Assembly (NCBI RefSeq): GCF_001510655.1
Contig: NZ_LMVC01000006.1
Span: forward strand, 123,834 to 187,833
Length of the DNA: 64,000 nt
Origin: Fictibacillus sp. FJAT-27399
Lineage (GTDB): Bacteria > Bacillota > Bacilli > Bacillales > Fictibacillaceae
Direction of reading: 5' to 3'
Shown here: piece after piece, positions 32,030 to 40,836 of the stretch
How the letters are laid out: each line of letters opens with the position of its first letter
Numbering within the stretch: position 1 is the stretch's first letter
Made by a program: the position numbers and the translations under genes
The notes under the pieces: generated by a model
What the model was told of the DNA's origin: nothing
Seen by the model: the letters and a program-made list of their open reading frames with translations, nothing else
Database searches by the model: none

Positions 32030-34507
32030 TTAGTCGGCTTTTTTTAAATTATGCAAGCCGCAGTCTTCCTTTAGTTTCACTTGAACAACAACTGGATCAT
32101 GGTCACTCGCACGGCCATGCTGTTCCATGAACTGAGAATTAATGTGGACGATATCTACATTTGTGTCTTTTTTCAGGTTGTTGGACACGAGGATGTGGTC
32201 CAGCACCTGAGCATTGCCTTGGTAAGAATAAGAGTAGCGTTCTGGGTATGGAACTTCCTGAATCATATCGGAAAGTTCATTTCCTTTTACCTCTTCAAGG
32301 GCAGGGGTAAATTCAAAATCGTTAAAATCACCTAGCAGTACAACATTTGCTTTTGGATCATCGGCATTAATGCTTTTTACGAAGTTGTTGACGATGCCGG
32401 CAATTTGCAGACGCTGAACCTCACTGCTTAAAACAGGAGGCTGGTTTTTACCGAACATCGGCTGATCTCCGCCTTTGGAGTTGAAATGGTTTGCGATGAC
32501 AGTTACTTTTTCTCCACTGAATAAAAACTGTGCAGCCAATGGTTTACGGCTGTTTTCAAATGCAGGGTTCGCCGGATCGATACGGCCTGGGTTTAATGAA
32601 AGCTTGCCATTCTTGTATTCAACAGCTTGTGTTGCTGTTCCTTTTGTTCCAGGGGCAAGAGACACGCGATCAGGGTTGTAAATAAAGGCTACACGGATGT
32701 TCCCGCCAGGAATCCCTCCGTCCTTGCCATCAATGGGAGCGATGTCAGTATATTCGTAAGAAGGTCCGCCTTTTGCTTTAATTTCATTGATGAGACGATC
32801 AGCGCTGTCCTTTGCATCGGTCTTTCCATCGTTTACCGGTCCGTCACCATCTTGCATTTCAATAAGTCCCACAATATCAGGGGCATTCAGGTTATGGACG
32901 ATGGAATCAGCAATCCGCCCTGCTTTTTCATCGCTCGTCCCATCTTTGCCATCTTTGTTGGCAGAGAAGTTCTCTACGTTAAAGCTTGCGATCGTTAATT
33001 TCTTATGTTTTCCCCTCAGCTTTGTGGTTTCAGGTTTTGTTTTGCCTTCCACAAAGGTTGGGAGCTGGTCTTTGTTCGTCAGTACTTTATAGTTGCTGAA
33101 GCTGTAGCTCATGACCCCTGTTATATTGCCTTTGAAGTAATCTCCGGATTTAGCAATAAAGCTGCTGTCGTTAATATCCACGAAAATTCGTTCAGGGTTG
33201 TAGTCTGCTTTTGAAATATTAATGGCTCCGGAGGTATTAAACGGTGTGTTACCTTTGTTGTTCGTCACAACTACCAGTTCCCCGTAGTTTTGAGGAGCAA
33301 CGATTTTCGGGTTATCCACTTCGACACGCATGCCTTCTAAACTTTCATAAAAATCGATTCCATCTTCTTTAGGGTCAAAAAGCCCAAAATTGTCATTATC
33401 AATGATTTGTGTTGGAATATGTCTGCCTTTATCTCCAAGTATCACGGTAGCTGGAAGGGCATGGCCACTTTCCGTTACGGTAACAGAGCCCCCGTTTTCT
33501 GCGTTGATTTCAGTAACAGGAAGATCAGTTTTTAATTTATCCGCATATCCGTCAAGCACCCATTCTTTTACCTGGCCTGTCGTTTTCACAAGATCTCCGT
33601 TTTTTAAGCCGTGGTTCTTTTTGTAAATCAGGATGCCTTCAGAAGTGTTCTCATCAAGGTCAGGGGTGGTGTCCTGCATATAGAAGTTGTTGGCATCGAC
33701 CACGTGAGTTACAACACCCTCTACATCCGCAACTGATTTATTTGCGAATGGAGACTGGTGTGAAGCTCCTTGAATGTCGTGAATTCGAAGTCCTGTTAAT
33801 GCGACCGTATATTTAAAAGAAGAGATTTCACTGTTTTTAAGGCCGTCTTTGATGGCGATCGCTTTTACGGTTGCATCTTCATTAATGGTAAGTGGTTCAC
33901 TGTATCGGCTGCTGCTGGATGTTGGATTGGTTCCGTCCAGAGTGTAATAGATCGCAGCATTTTCGGTAGCCGTAGATAAAGCTACTTTTGTTCCGCTTTT
34001 CACCAATCCAGAGTCAGGGGAAGCAGTAACTGGTTCAGCTTGAGGTTCTGATGGCGTATCTCCTGTAAAAGAAAAGCTTTTGGCGTTCTTATGCCCAGGA
34101 ACGGAGAAATAAGCCATTAAGTCACCGGTAATTTGAACTTTTTTACCGAGGTTTTCAGGATGAGCCTTCAGATTTAAACCATCTCTAACTGCCCCAGCCG
34201 GCAGCTGGACAGGAAGGATTTTCGTTTTATCGGTTTCAGCAGGAGAATCTGCGATGGCCAGATTTGTATCTTGCGTGAAAGGAGCAGAGAGCTGATAAGA
34301 AATGGATGTCCCGCTTCCTCCTTTTACTGCACCGACAATGTATCCTTCAACAGTTTTATCGGATCCGGTATTATTGGAAATGGCATCGGATACCGAGATC
34401 ACATCAGCAGCAATGGCCTTTTTTGAAACCATCGGAGACAGCATGCTGAAGATAAAAACCATAATCAATGCAAGGCTGAATAACTTTTTGTAGCTCTTTG
34501 TCTTCAT
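32030..34507 (-). CDS. Secreted multidomain nuclease (endonuclease/exonuclease/phosphatase family)
   Basis: An 825-residue exported protein. After a Sec signal peptide (cleavage near AIAA, residue 34) come a DUF6359-like OB-type domain (about 35-150), a chitobiase/fibronectin-like beta domain with YYTLDGTNPTSSS (about 160-235), a second OB-like region (about 240-485) and a C-terminal EEP nuclease domain (about 495-815). Catalytic motifs of the last are present: SFNVENFS, GLIEMQDGDG, NHFNSKGGD, LLGDFNDFEF and SDHDPVV. This matches predicted extracellular nucleases (COG2374, ExeM-like). It probably degrades extracellular DNA for nutrients or phosphate. No cell-wall sorting signal is seen, so it is likely released. 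The ATG follows AAAGGGTG. Confidence 0.88.
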   Translation of the reverse strand: MKTKSYKKLFSLALIMVFIFSMLSPMVSKKAIAADVISVSDAISNNTGSDKTVEGYIVGAVKGGSGTSISYQLSAPFTQDTNLAIADSPAETDKTKILPVQLPAGAVRDGLNLKAHPENLGKKVQITGDLMAYFSVPGHKNAKSFSFTGDTPSEPQAEPVTASPDSGLVKSGTKVALSTATENAAIYYTLDGTNPTSSSSRYSEPLTINEDATVKAIAIKDGLKNSEISSFKYTVALTGLRIHDIQGASHQSPFANKSVADVEGVVTHVVDANNFYMQDTTPDLDENTSEGILIYKKNHGLKNGDLVKTTGQVKEWVLDGYADKLKTDLPVTEINAENGGSVTVTESGHALPATVILGDKGRHIPTQIIDNDNFGLFDPKEDGIDFYESLEGMRVEVDNPKIVAPQNYGELVVVTNNKGNTPFNTSGAINISKADYNPERIFVDINDSSFIAKSGDYFKGNITGVMSYSFSNYKVLTNKDQLPTFVEGKTKPETTKLRGKHKKLTIASFNVENFSANKDGKDGTSDEKAGRIADSIVHNLNAPDIVGLIEMQDGDGPVNDGKTDAKDSADRLINEIKAKGGPSYEYTDIAPIDGKDGGIPGGNIRVAFIYNPDRVSLAPGTKGTATQAVEYKNGKLSLNPGRIDPANPAFENSRKPLAAQFLFSGEKVTVIANHFNSKGGDQPMFGKNQPPVLSSEVQRLQIAGIVNNFVKSINADDPKANVVLLGDFNDFEFTPALEEVKGNELSDMIQEVPYPERYSYSYQGNAQVLDHILVSNNLKKDTNVDIVHINSQFMEQHGRASDHDPVVVQVKLKEDCGLHNLKKAD

Positions 34508-34794
34508 GAATTTTCACCCTTTACTTCATATTTTTAAATATAAAAGCGGATTTTGCTTAGAAAGCTTTATTAATCTAACACCCATTTGTTAAAAAATAGG
34601 TAGTTTATTGTAAATATATCATGTAAAAACGGTTACAAATGGCTTATGAGGAAAAATGAGGAAAATTACCTTGGTTAATAATCTTCATTAGTAACATTTA
34701 CCTAAGTAATGGTGGAGAGCCATGAACCCTTAGGGAGATAGGATGAATGAAGTTATATTACGAAAATTCAGTACCAGTATAAACTGCGAATTAA

Positions 34795-34825
34795 ACCTTG
34801 GCTGCTGCAACAGCCAAGGTTTTTT
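34795..34825 (+). terminator. Orphan terminator in the nuclease-maa gap
   Basis: ACCTTGGCTG (34795-34804) pairs with CAGCCAAGGT (34811-34820), followed by T6. No gene precedes it on this strand in the 450-base gap; it may end a small RNA or be left from a lost gene. The rest of the gap (34508-34794) is AT-rich with no gene that I can support. Confidence 0.7.
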
Positions 34826-34959
34826 GTATAAAGGAACATTATTTCCTGGAGAATAATTGCATGTTTTGTAATATTTTGAGAGAATTTTTATCATTCGTTT
34901 TTTCTTTGTTCGTCTTTTGGTATGGTAAATAGACATTGTAAGCAGGAAGGAGGGGTAGA

Positions 34960-35523
34960 ATGACACGGACTGAAAAAGAAAAAATGATCGCCGGGGAAAT
35001 GTATCTTGCGGGTGATCCTGAGCTGATTAATGAAAGACAAGCAGCAAGAAAACTGACGCGAATCTATAACCAGACAGTTGAAACGGATGATGAACAGAGA
35101 GTTTTTCTTTTAAAGCAGCTTTTCGGAAGTACAAAAAAGAATCTTTATATCGAGCCGGCGTTTCGATGTGACTATGGGTATAATATCCACGTTGGAGAGA
35201 ATTTCTACGCGAATTTTGATTGTGTGATATTGGATGTATGTGAAGTCAGGATTGGGGATAATTGTTTATTGGCGCCAGGTGTCCATATTTATACGGCAAC
35301 CCATCCGCTGCATCCTGTTGAGCGTAATTCAGGGAGTGAGTTTGGAAAACCTGTTACAATTGGCGACAACGTATGGATCGGCGGCAGAGCCGTCATCAAT
35401 TCAGGCGTTACGATTGGTGATAATGCCATCATTGCATCCGGAGCTGTAGTAACGAAAGATGTGCCCGCAAATGTGGTAGTGGGCGGAAATCCGGCTCGAA
35501 TTATAAAAACGATTGAAATATGA
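34960..35523 (+). CDS. maa: Maltose O-acetyltransferase
   Basis: A 187-residue left-handed beta-helix acetyltransferase of the Maa/NodL/LacA group: the N-terminal MAC motif [20 protein letters not shown], the central [20 protein letters not shown], the catalytic histidine in YTATHPLHP, and hexapeptide repeats ending [20 protein letters not shown]. It acetylates maltose, glucose or related sugars using acetyl-CoA. The length equals B. subtilis Maa (about 184). The start follows GGAAGGAGGGG; a terminator begins at its stop codon. Confidence 0.9.
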   Translation: MTRTEKEKMIAGEMYLAGDPELINERQAARKLTRIYNQTVETDDEQRVFLLKQLFGSTKKNLYIEPAFRCDYGYNIHVGENFYANFDCVILDVCEVRIGDNCLLAPGVHIYTATHPLHPVERNSGSEFGKPVTIGDNVWIGGRAVINSGVTIGDNAIIASGAVVTKDVPANVVVGGNPARIIKTIEI

Positions 35524-35525
35524 GA

Positions 35526-35556
35526 AAAAGCCGCCCCAGCCAGGGCGGCTTTTCCA
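35526..35556 (+). terminator. Terminator after maa
   Basis: AAAAGCCGCCC (35526-35536) and GGGCGGCTTTT (35543-35553) form an 11-bp stem with a 6-base loop. Between here and 35756 there is another weak hairpin (35714-35743) but no gene I can support. Confidence 0.85.
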
Positions 35557-35755
35557 AGTTACAGGGAAGGGGATGCCGATGATATGTCCGTCCTTAAATA
35601 CAGAATTCGTTTCTTTATTCAGTATCACAGAACCAGAAGAAAAAAGATGCCAGCAGTCTTTTCTTTTTCATGAACTTATCACCCCGCATTTATATTGGCC
35701 TCAAAACGTCGAAAACCAGCTGAAGAAGAGTAGTCGGCTGGTTTGTTTGTGTGAA

Positions 35756-36289
35756 TTATAAAGTAGGTTGGACGGGGGACTCTTCTTTTTTCAAGGCTTT
35801 CCCTTTTCTTAAAATATATGCGTTAAATCCAATGTAATAGGCTCCCAGAATAAAGAAAACAAAAGCAGTCAGCGGATCTCTTGTAAAATGCTGGCCATAT
35901 TGCGTGTTTTGCAATGATTGTGTACCAGATGAAGAGGCGAGAAGTAGGAAACGGTAAAAGAAACGCCCCAAAAAGAGAATCAGGACCGCAGCCTCGATCC
36001 ACTTGTGTGTCCGGTAAAACAGCTGGGACTCCCGCCATTGATATGTACTGTGTTTGGCTGCAAATACGACAAGGACAACTCCGATCAGGGTGCCAGGCAC
36101 CGCGTAAAGGAGAGTAGTCGGATGCATGGCCGCGTTTGCCAGAAAAGCCATCATGATGACAGCAAAAATGATCATCCTGAAAACCAGCCTTCTTGGCTTA
36201 TAAGGCTGAAAACCAATGGTCCTTTTCGTTCTGCGATAAATGATAAATGCCATGAGCATCAAAGGAACAGCCATTTGTTGAATGTGCAT
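35756..36289 (-). CDS. CcdC-like membrane protein (DUF1453)
   Basis: A 177-residue membrane protein with four to five helices, matching the CcdC/DUF1453 family: MLMAFIIYRRTKRTIGFQP, YKPRRLVFRM and the later RTHKWIEAAVLILFLGRFFYR. CcdC (YneJ) of B. subtilis was named from its neighbourhood with ccdA, but its role in cytochrome c maturation is unproven. Here ccdA is not adjacent. The ATG follows AAGGAGGTG. Confidence 0.8.
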   Translation of the reverse strand: MHIQQMAVPLMLMAFIIYRRTKRTIGFQPYKPRRLVFRMIIFAVIMMAFLANAAMHPTTLLYAVPGTLIGVVLVVFAAKHSTYQWRESQLFYRTHKWIEAAVLILFLGRFFYRFLLLASSSGTQSLQNTQYGQHFTRDPLTAFVFFILGAYYIGFNAYILRKGKALKKEESPVQPTL

Positions 36290-36529
36290 TCAAGCACCTC
36301 CTTCATTTCACTTTCCACTAAATGTATTTATTTGGAGTATATCATTCTGCTATTAAAGACTGCACACTTTTATTCCAAAAAATCACTTAATATGTTTTCA
36401 ATATATTAAATTAGGGTATATTTGTTAGTTGGTTACTAATTGTTATCTCATTGTAATCTAATTTTCATCCTCATGTCATAATGGGTTGTTAGAATTGGCT
36501 AGGAATTCATTAAACAGGAGGATGTTATT

Positions 36530-37177
36530 TTGAAAAAATTAGTTTCGGGAATTATTGTAGCAGGTGTTCTTGCCGTCAATCCAGTAGCAGGCCATGCAGC
36601 ACTTGGAGACAACACGCTTAAGCCAGAAACCCATGATTCAGACGTTCAGGACCTCCAGGCATTGTTGAAAAAGAAAGGTTATTTTACATACCATGAAACA
36701 ACTAACTACTTTGGACCATACACAGAGTCAGCAGTAAAGAAATTGCAGAAAGAAAAAGGAATGAATGTTGATGGAGTCGCAGGAGATTCTGTCTATAAAG
36801 CACTCGGTGTATTCAGCAAGCAGGCGATTGTGGACCAAGCAGAAGAATACCGCGGAACTCCTTATGAGTGGGGCGGAGAAACACCGGATGGATTTGATTG
36901 CAGCGGTTATTTAAACTACATCTTCGATAAAGCGGCGAACATCGATCTTCCACGCGTCGTGAAAGATATTCATGAAGAAGGAACCTCTGTAGATTCTCCG
37001 CATGTTGGGGATATTGTCTTCTTTGATGTTGAAGGGAACGGCAATCTTTCTCACGCCGGAGTGTATGTAGGCGATGGGAAATTCATGCATGCTTCTTCTT
37101 CTAAAGGAGTAACCACTTCTGAGTTGGACAGCTCTTACTGGGCCCCTAAATATGAAGGTGCAAAGCGCTATAGATAG
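36530..37177 (+). CDS. Secreted NlpC/P60 peptidoglycan endopeptidase with PG-binding domain
   Basis: A 215-residue exported cell-wall hydrolase. A signal peptide (cleavage near GHAA, residue 24) is followed by a peptidoglycan-binding type 1 domain (about 35-92, VQDLQALLKKKGYF...AVKKLQKEKGMNVDGVAG) and an NlpC/P60 domain (about 98-215). The catalytic triad is Cys124 (FDCSG), His175 (LSHAGVY) and His187 (FMHAS). It probably cleaves gamma-D-Glu-diaminopimelate bonds. The start is a TTG with AGGAGG eight bases upstream. Confidence 0.92.
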   Translation: MKKLVSGIIVAGVLAVNPVAGHAALGDNTLKPETHDSDVQDLQALLKKKGYFTYHETTNYFGPYTESAVKKLQKEKGMNVDGVAGDSVYKALGVFSKQAIVDQAEEYRGTPYEWGGETPDGFDCSGYLNYIFDKAANIDLPRVVKDIHEEGTSVDSPHVGDIVFFDVEGNGNLSHAGVYVGDGKFMHASSSKGVTTSELDSSYWAPKYEGAKRYR

Positions 37178-37184
37178 TTTTACC

Positions 37185-37243
37185 GGTGCCAGGCACCGCA
37201 ATTACACAAGTGTGTAATCGTGGTGCCTGGCACCATTTTTTTT
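37185..37243. terminator. GGTGCCAGGCACC inverted-repeat terminator
   Basis: GGTGCCAGGCACC (37185-37197) and GGTGCCTGGCACC (37222-37234) flank an inner ATTACAC/GTGTAAT hairpin and are followed by ATTTTTTTT. This self-palindromic arm is a recurrent repeat in Bacillus genomes and here doubles as a terminator for the NlpC/P60 gene. Confidence 0.8.
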
Positions 37244-37247
37244 ATCC

Positions 37248-37420
37248 ACTTAAGGATATTTGACCGGTTCTATCAAAGTGATAAGGCAAGAACGGATGCT
37301 GAAGGGCTTGGCTTGGGTTTATCCATCGCACAATGGATCATCGAAAAGCATAACGGAAAGGTGAAGGTGGAGAGCGAGTTAGGAAACGGTACAGCGTTTA
37401 TCATCACGTTTCCAAAATAA
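37248..37420 (+). pseudogene. C-terminal fragment of a sensor histidine kinase
   Basis: The 57-codon frame reads [40 protein letters not shown] and ends [14 protein letters not shown]: the F-box, G2-box and last strand of a HATPase_c domain. Everything upstream (sensor, dimerisation helix, N box) is absent and replaced by the terminator repeat. It is a deletion remnant followed by its own intact terminator. Confidence 0.85.
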
Positions 37421-37450
37421 AAACGAAGGGCAGCTGCCCTTCGTTTTTTG
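37420..37450 (+). terminator. Terminator of the lost histidine kinase gene
   Basis: AAAACGAAGGGCAG/CTGCCCTTCGTTTT is a perfect palindrome (37420-37447) ending in a T run, starting at the kinase fragment's stop codon. It can also act on the leftward aminopeptidase gene. Confidence 0.85.
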
Positions 37451-37453
37451 TTA

Positions 37454-37502
37454 TGTCCAGCACCAGCGCTTGTTGGACTTAAGCCAGGGCGCTTACGCTT
37501 TA
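37454..37502 (+). repeat. Dispersed GTCCAGC...GCGCTT repeat, copy B
   Basis: The same orientation and layout as the copy at 9146-9196: GTCCAGCaCCAGCGCTTGTTGG, then ACTTAAGCCAGGGCGCTTACGC in pattern. It lies between a terminator and the aminopeptidase stop codon. Confidence 0.6.
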
Positions 37503-37507
37503 CTACT

Positions 37508-38743
37508 TTAGATAGCCCAGTTACCTTTGGTGAACAATGGGATACGTTTTCCATCTTGATATTCAGCTTCAATTTCAAGGTCTGCAGAACCAATCATAAA
37601 GTCGGTGTGGCCATGGCTTTGATTGACCCCTTTTGCTTCAAGCTCTTCTTTTCTTAGCTGCTCTGCCCCGGGTATGTTCATACTGATAGCATTGCCTAAT
37701 GCAAGGTGACAGGAAGCATTTTCATCAAATAAAGTGTTGTTGAACACGATCCCTGAGTTAGAGATTGGAGAGTCATACGGAACAAGAGCGACTTCACCAA
37801 GATATTTCATTCCTTCATCGATGTTAAGGAGCTGCTTTAGCGTATCCTCGCCTTTTTCCGCCTTAACATCTACCACTTTTCCATTTTCAAAGGTTAAGCT
37901 GAAGTTCTCGATAATGTTCCCCATTGCCGATAATGGCTTCTTGCTTGATACCGTTCCATTTACTCCCTCTTTAAGCGGGGCAGTAAATACTTCTTCGGTC
38001 GGCATATTCGGTATGTAAAACGTGTTGAATGTGGAGTGATGGCCGCCGCCGATCCATTTATGTTCAGGATGAAGGTCAATGCTAAGATCAGTACCTTCTG
38101 ACTTATAGTGCAGCGTTTTAAATTTCTGCTCATTCAAATAATTCACTTTATTTAGCAGCGTTTCTCCATGCTCTCTCCATGCTGCTACTGGATCTGGCTG
38201 ATCGACACGAACCGTTTGGAAAATCGCTTCCCAAAGGGCCTTAATGGCATCGTTTTCATTTTTTTCAGGGAAAACACTCTTTGCCCAACCGGCAGTCGGA
38301 GCTCCAGCGATTAGCCAAGGAACATCACCTGCAAGTCTTGCTTTTGTGAATTTTTCAAGTCGTTCACCTGCGTTCTTTTGCACAAGCAATAAGCGCTCGG
38401 ATGGAACTCCTTGAAAGGCATTGGGATCATTCCCAGTCACCATGAGCATACAGTCATTGTTTTCCATTAAACTTTCTTGCATGTCAACTTGCCACTGAGG
38501 AATATTATCTTTCAATACCTCTTCAGAAGCGTTGTTTAAGTGAATACGGCTTGTTTCTGTATCTGACCATTCTACAAAGACGCGCTTGCAGCCGTTCTTA
38601 TAAGCATGTTCTGTTACCTTGCGCGTAAATTCTGCAGCTTCAATGGGTGAATTGATCAGTAAACGCTGGCCGTCCTGGACATTAAGGCCCACTTTTACAA
38701 CAAGTTCTGCGTACTGGTCCAACTTTTCTTCAAACGTTTTCAT
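37508..38743 (-). CDS. ampS: M29 family aminopeptidase
   Basis: Metal-dependent aminopeptidase of peptidase family M29 (AmpS/AmpT/thermophilic aminopeptidase), 411 residues. Family features include LNVQDGQRLLINSPIEAAEF, EEVFTAPLKEGVNGTVSSKK (catalytic Glu region), LGEVALVPYDSPIS, FDENASCHLALGNA and the metal-binding ending HTDFMIGS. The ATG at 38743 has GGAGGG upstream; the open frame beyond it has no support. It is cytoplasmic and probably releases N-terminal residues from peptides, with two cobalt, zinc or magnesium ions. Confidence 0.92.
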   Translation of the reverse strand: MKTFEEKLDQYAELVVKVGLNVQDGQRLLINSPIEAAEFTRKVTEHAYKNGCKRVFVEWSDTETSRIHLNNASEEVLKDNIPQWQVDMQESLMENNDCMLMVTGNDPNAFQGVPSERLLLVQKNAGERLEKFTKARLAGDVPWLIAGAPTAGWAKSVFPEKNENDAIKALWEAIFQTVRVDQPDPVAAWREHGETLLNKVNYLNEQKFKTLHYKSEGTDLSIDLHPEHKWIGGGHHSTFNTFYIPNMPTEEVFTAPLKEGVNGTVSSKKPLSAMGNIIENFSLTFENGKVVDVKAEKGEDTLKQLLNIDEGMKYLGEVALVPYDSPISNSGIVFNNTLFDENASCHLALGNAISMNIPGAEQLRKEELEAKGVNQSHGHTDFMIGSADLEIEAEYQDGKRIPLFTKGNWAI

Positions 38744-38874
38744 TGTATCCCTCCTATTCTTTGATTCTACTACAGGTAAGGAACAAGGTGCTATTATGAA
38801 CAATTTAGGGGGAGAGATTTTGTAAAGGATCATCCTTCTTGGGTATACTAGTTCACTAGAAGGGAGTGTTATTC

Positions 38875-39288
38875 ATGAAATTGGATCATACCGGTATAGC
38901 GGTACGAAGAATAAATGAAGCGATTGATTTTTACACAACCAACCTGGGAGGCAAACTGGTTCATCAGTATACGAGCGAGAAACCAGGGGTTGAGACACAT
39001 ATCGCCGTTATCGAAATGGACAATCAAGTCATAGAACTTTTAGAACCTACGAGTAAAACATCTCCGATCGAACGGTTCATCCGCCAAAAAGGAAAAGGTG
39101 TCCACCATCTGGCATATGAAGTGGACAACCTTGAAGAAACGATACGAGAGTATGAGGGTCGAGGAATCACATTTTTAAAAGATACCTATCGGATTAATCC
39201 ATATGGAAGAAGGTTAATTTATATTAATCCGGTTCACACGCAGGGTACGATTATTGAGTTGTGTGATTATATTAGAAGCAATGATTAA
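38875..39288 (+). CDS. VOC-family protein (methylmalonyl-CoA epimerase/glyoxalase-like)
   Basis: A 137-residue vicinal-oxygen-chelate protein with two beta-alpha-beta-beta-beta repeats. Metal ligands are suggested by His4 (KLDHTGIAV), Glu near MDNQVIELLEP, His in GVHHLAYEV and Glu in GTIIELCDY. The layout is close to methylmalonyl-CoA epimerase, but no mutase genes are nearby. The ATG at 38875 with AAGGGAG eight bases upstream is preferred over a GTG at 38866. Confidence 0.8.
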   Translation: MKLDHTGIAVRRINEAIDFYTTNLGGKLVHQYTSEKPGVETHIAVIEMDNQVIELLEPTSKTSPIERFIRQKGKGVHHLAYEVDNLEETIREYEGRGITFLKDTYRINPYGRRLIYINPVHTQGTIIELCDYIRSND

Positions 39289-39355
39289 TTTCTTTTGAAA
39301 GGGTATAGCTTGTCATAGTTTATGTGAACAGAAGGAAAACGGTTTGTACACAAAA

Positions 39356-39388
39356 AAACAGTAAGCCGGGACACCGGCTTACTGTTTT
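39356..39388. terminator. Bidirectional terminator
   Basis: AAACAGTAAGCCGG (39356-39369) and CCGGCTTACTGTTT (39374-39387) form a perfect 14-bp stem with a 4-base loop. It separates the VOC gene from the leftward permease gene. Confidence 0.85.
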
Positions 39389-39391
39389 AAA

Positions 39392-40501
39392 TTAATCAAC
39401 GATCTGAATACCATTACGGTCTTTTTCTTTATTCAATTGATATAAGCGGTACGTATGGCTGACGATAACCTTAAGAAGGGCATAAAATGGAACGGCCAGT
39501 ATCATGCCGAGAAAACCGCCCATGTTGCCGGCAACTAGCAGGATAAGGATGACAGTTAACGGATGGACATCCAGTTTTCTTCCCATGATCAGTGGAGAAG
39601 TTACGTTTCCATCAATCTGCTGCACCACAATGACCACGATGGCTACCTTTAAGGCCATGAGCGGCGACATGATCAAACCAATGATAATAGCTGGTATAAA
39701 GGCGATAAACGCACCAAGAAACGGAATGATATTGGTAATCATAGCGACTATGGCAAGAATTAAAGAATAATCAAGGCCGATAATGCTGTAGCCGATGTAC
39801 ATCATTACACCTACTAAAAAGGCTGCGGTTGCTTGTCCCTGAATATAAGAGCTCAGTGCCTCATCCATATCTTTTAAGATTCGTTTCGCTTCTGCTGCTT
39901 TTAAATAGGGAAGGAAGTTCTCTACTCTGTTGCCAAGTCCTTCACTATCCTTCAGCAAATAAAACACGATAAACGGAACCGTAACGATAACTGTAGCAAC
40001 GCTCGTAATGATGCCGATCAGGCTGGAGATCTTGGTGCCGATGTTGCCGGCAAAGCCTTTGGCGTAATCGCTTGCCTTGGAGGTAAGGCTGTCGATCGTA
40101 ATGTAATCATTTTGCTGAAAACGTGAAAACCATTCATTCTGCTTCAGGCTGTTCACTTTATCCTTAAGCGAGTCTACGATCTGCGGAGCATTGTTAATCA
40201 GGCTTTTAAATTGGCTCTGCAGCTGCGGGCCTAATAGGAAAACAAGCAAAGTCCCGAGCCCGATGAACAGCAGATAGATGATCAGGATGGAAAGCACTTT
40301 CGGTACCTTGTGGCGATCTAAGTAATAGACGATCGGTCTTAATAAATAAAAAATAACCCCGCCGATCAAGAATGGGAAGAATAAGGTCGTAAAAATAATT
40401 TCCACCGGACGGAAGATAAATTCCACCTTGGATGAGAGTAAAACAATGACCAATAAAATGATAATTGCGTAGCCTATCCGAAAAGCTTTTGTGTTTGGCA
40501 T
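39392..40501 (-). CDS. AI-2E family transporter (PerM/YueF-like)
   Basis: A 369-residue integral membrane protein with about eight helices, of the AI-2 exporter (AI-2E/PerM/UPF0118) family. Recognisable are the soluble segment with LKDKVNSLKQNEW, the IVTVPFIVFYLLKDSEGL motif and IDGNVTSPLIMGRKLDVHPL near the C-terminus. Members export AI-2 or act as Na+/H+ antiporters; the role here is open. The ATG follows GAGGTGATGTT. Confidence 0.88.
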   Translation of the reverse strand: MPNTKAFRIGYAIIILLVIVLLSSKVEFIFRPVEIIFTTLFFPFLIGGVIFYLLRPIVYYLDRHKVPKVLSILIIYLLFIGLGTLLVFLLGPQLQSQFKSLINNAPQIVDSLKDKVNSLKQNEWFSRFQQNDYITIDSLTSKASDYAKGFAGNIGTKISSLIGIITSVATVIVTVPFIVFYLLKDSEGLGNRVENFLPYLKAAEAKRILKDMDEALSSYIQGQATAAFLVGVMMYIGYSIIGLDYSLILAIVAMITNIIPFLGAFIAFIPAIIIGLIMSPLMALKVAIVVIVVQQIDGNVTSPLIMGRKLDVHPLTVILILLVAGNMGGFLGMILAVPFYALLKVIVSHTYRLYQLNKEKDRNGIQIVD

Positions 40502-40611
40502 AACATCACCTCAGTTTCGATTGTTTGCAGTATGAAAGCTATGTTTATTATTTTATCATTTAACCACTTCTCTTGCCTGTTTCCATCTTTTCATAAGGCT
40601 GTTTTCGTAAC

Positions 40612-40836
40612 CTTTGTTGCTCTTAGGGGTGGTTGATTTCCGTTTCAGGATGCTCGCTTTCCGCGGGGCGTGCGGTGAGCCTCCTCGGCGCATGGCGCCT
40701 GTGGGTCTCACCTGTCCCGCTGCTCCCGCAGGACAAGGAAGGCTTCGGCAGCGTTATATCGCACGAAGAAAATGTGAAATTCATTTTCGAGGAGTCTCGC
40801 ACCTTGCACTCCAATCAACTTGTCAATGAAGGCTCT
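40612..40836 (-). repeat. Dispersed Bacillus repeat, second copy (inverted relative to 16485-16754)
   Basis: Read on the minus strand this shares with the 16.5-kb element the blocks AAGTTGATTG-AGTG-AAGGTGCG, AGACTCCT, GCGGGA-AGCG-GACAGGTG, GGCTCACCGCACGCCCCGCG, AGCATCCTG-AACGGAAATCA. It carries an extra segment of roughly 55 bases after AGACTCCT. It overlaps the end of the DUF4385 gene. Confidence 0.75.

Noticed and set aside
34743..34856. A 37-codon frame with a decent ribosome site (MNEVILRKFSTSINCELNLG...)
   Set aside because: The strong hairpin terminator at 34795-34825 lies inside it, so full translation is unlikely and no homology is apparent.
35574..35761. A frame starting near 35574 after GGGAAGGGG (MICPSLNTEFVSLFSITEPE...)
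   Set aside because: It follows the maa terminator with no promoter visible, ends through a weak hairpin and resembles no family; it could be a remnant, but there is too little to call it.
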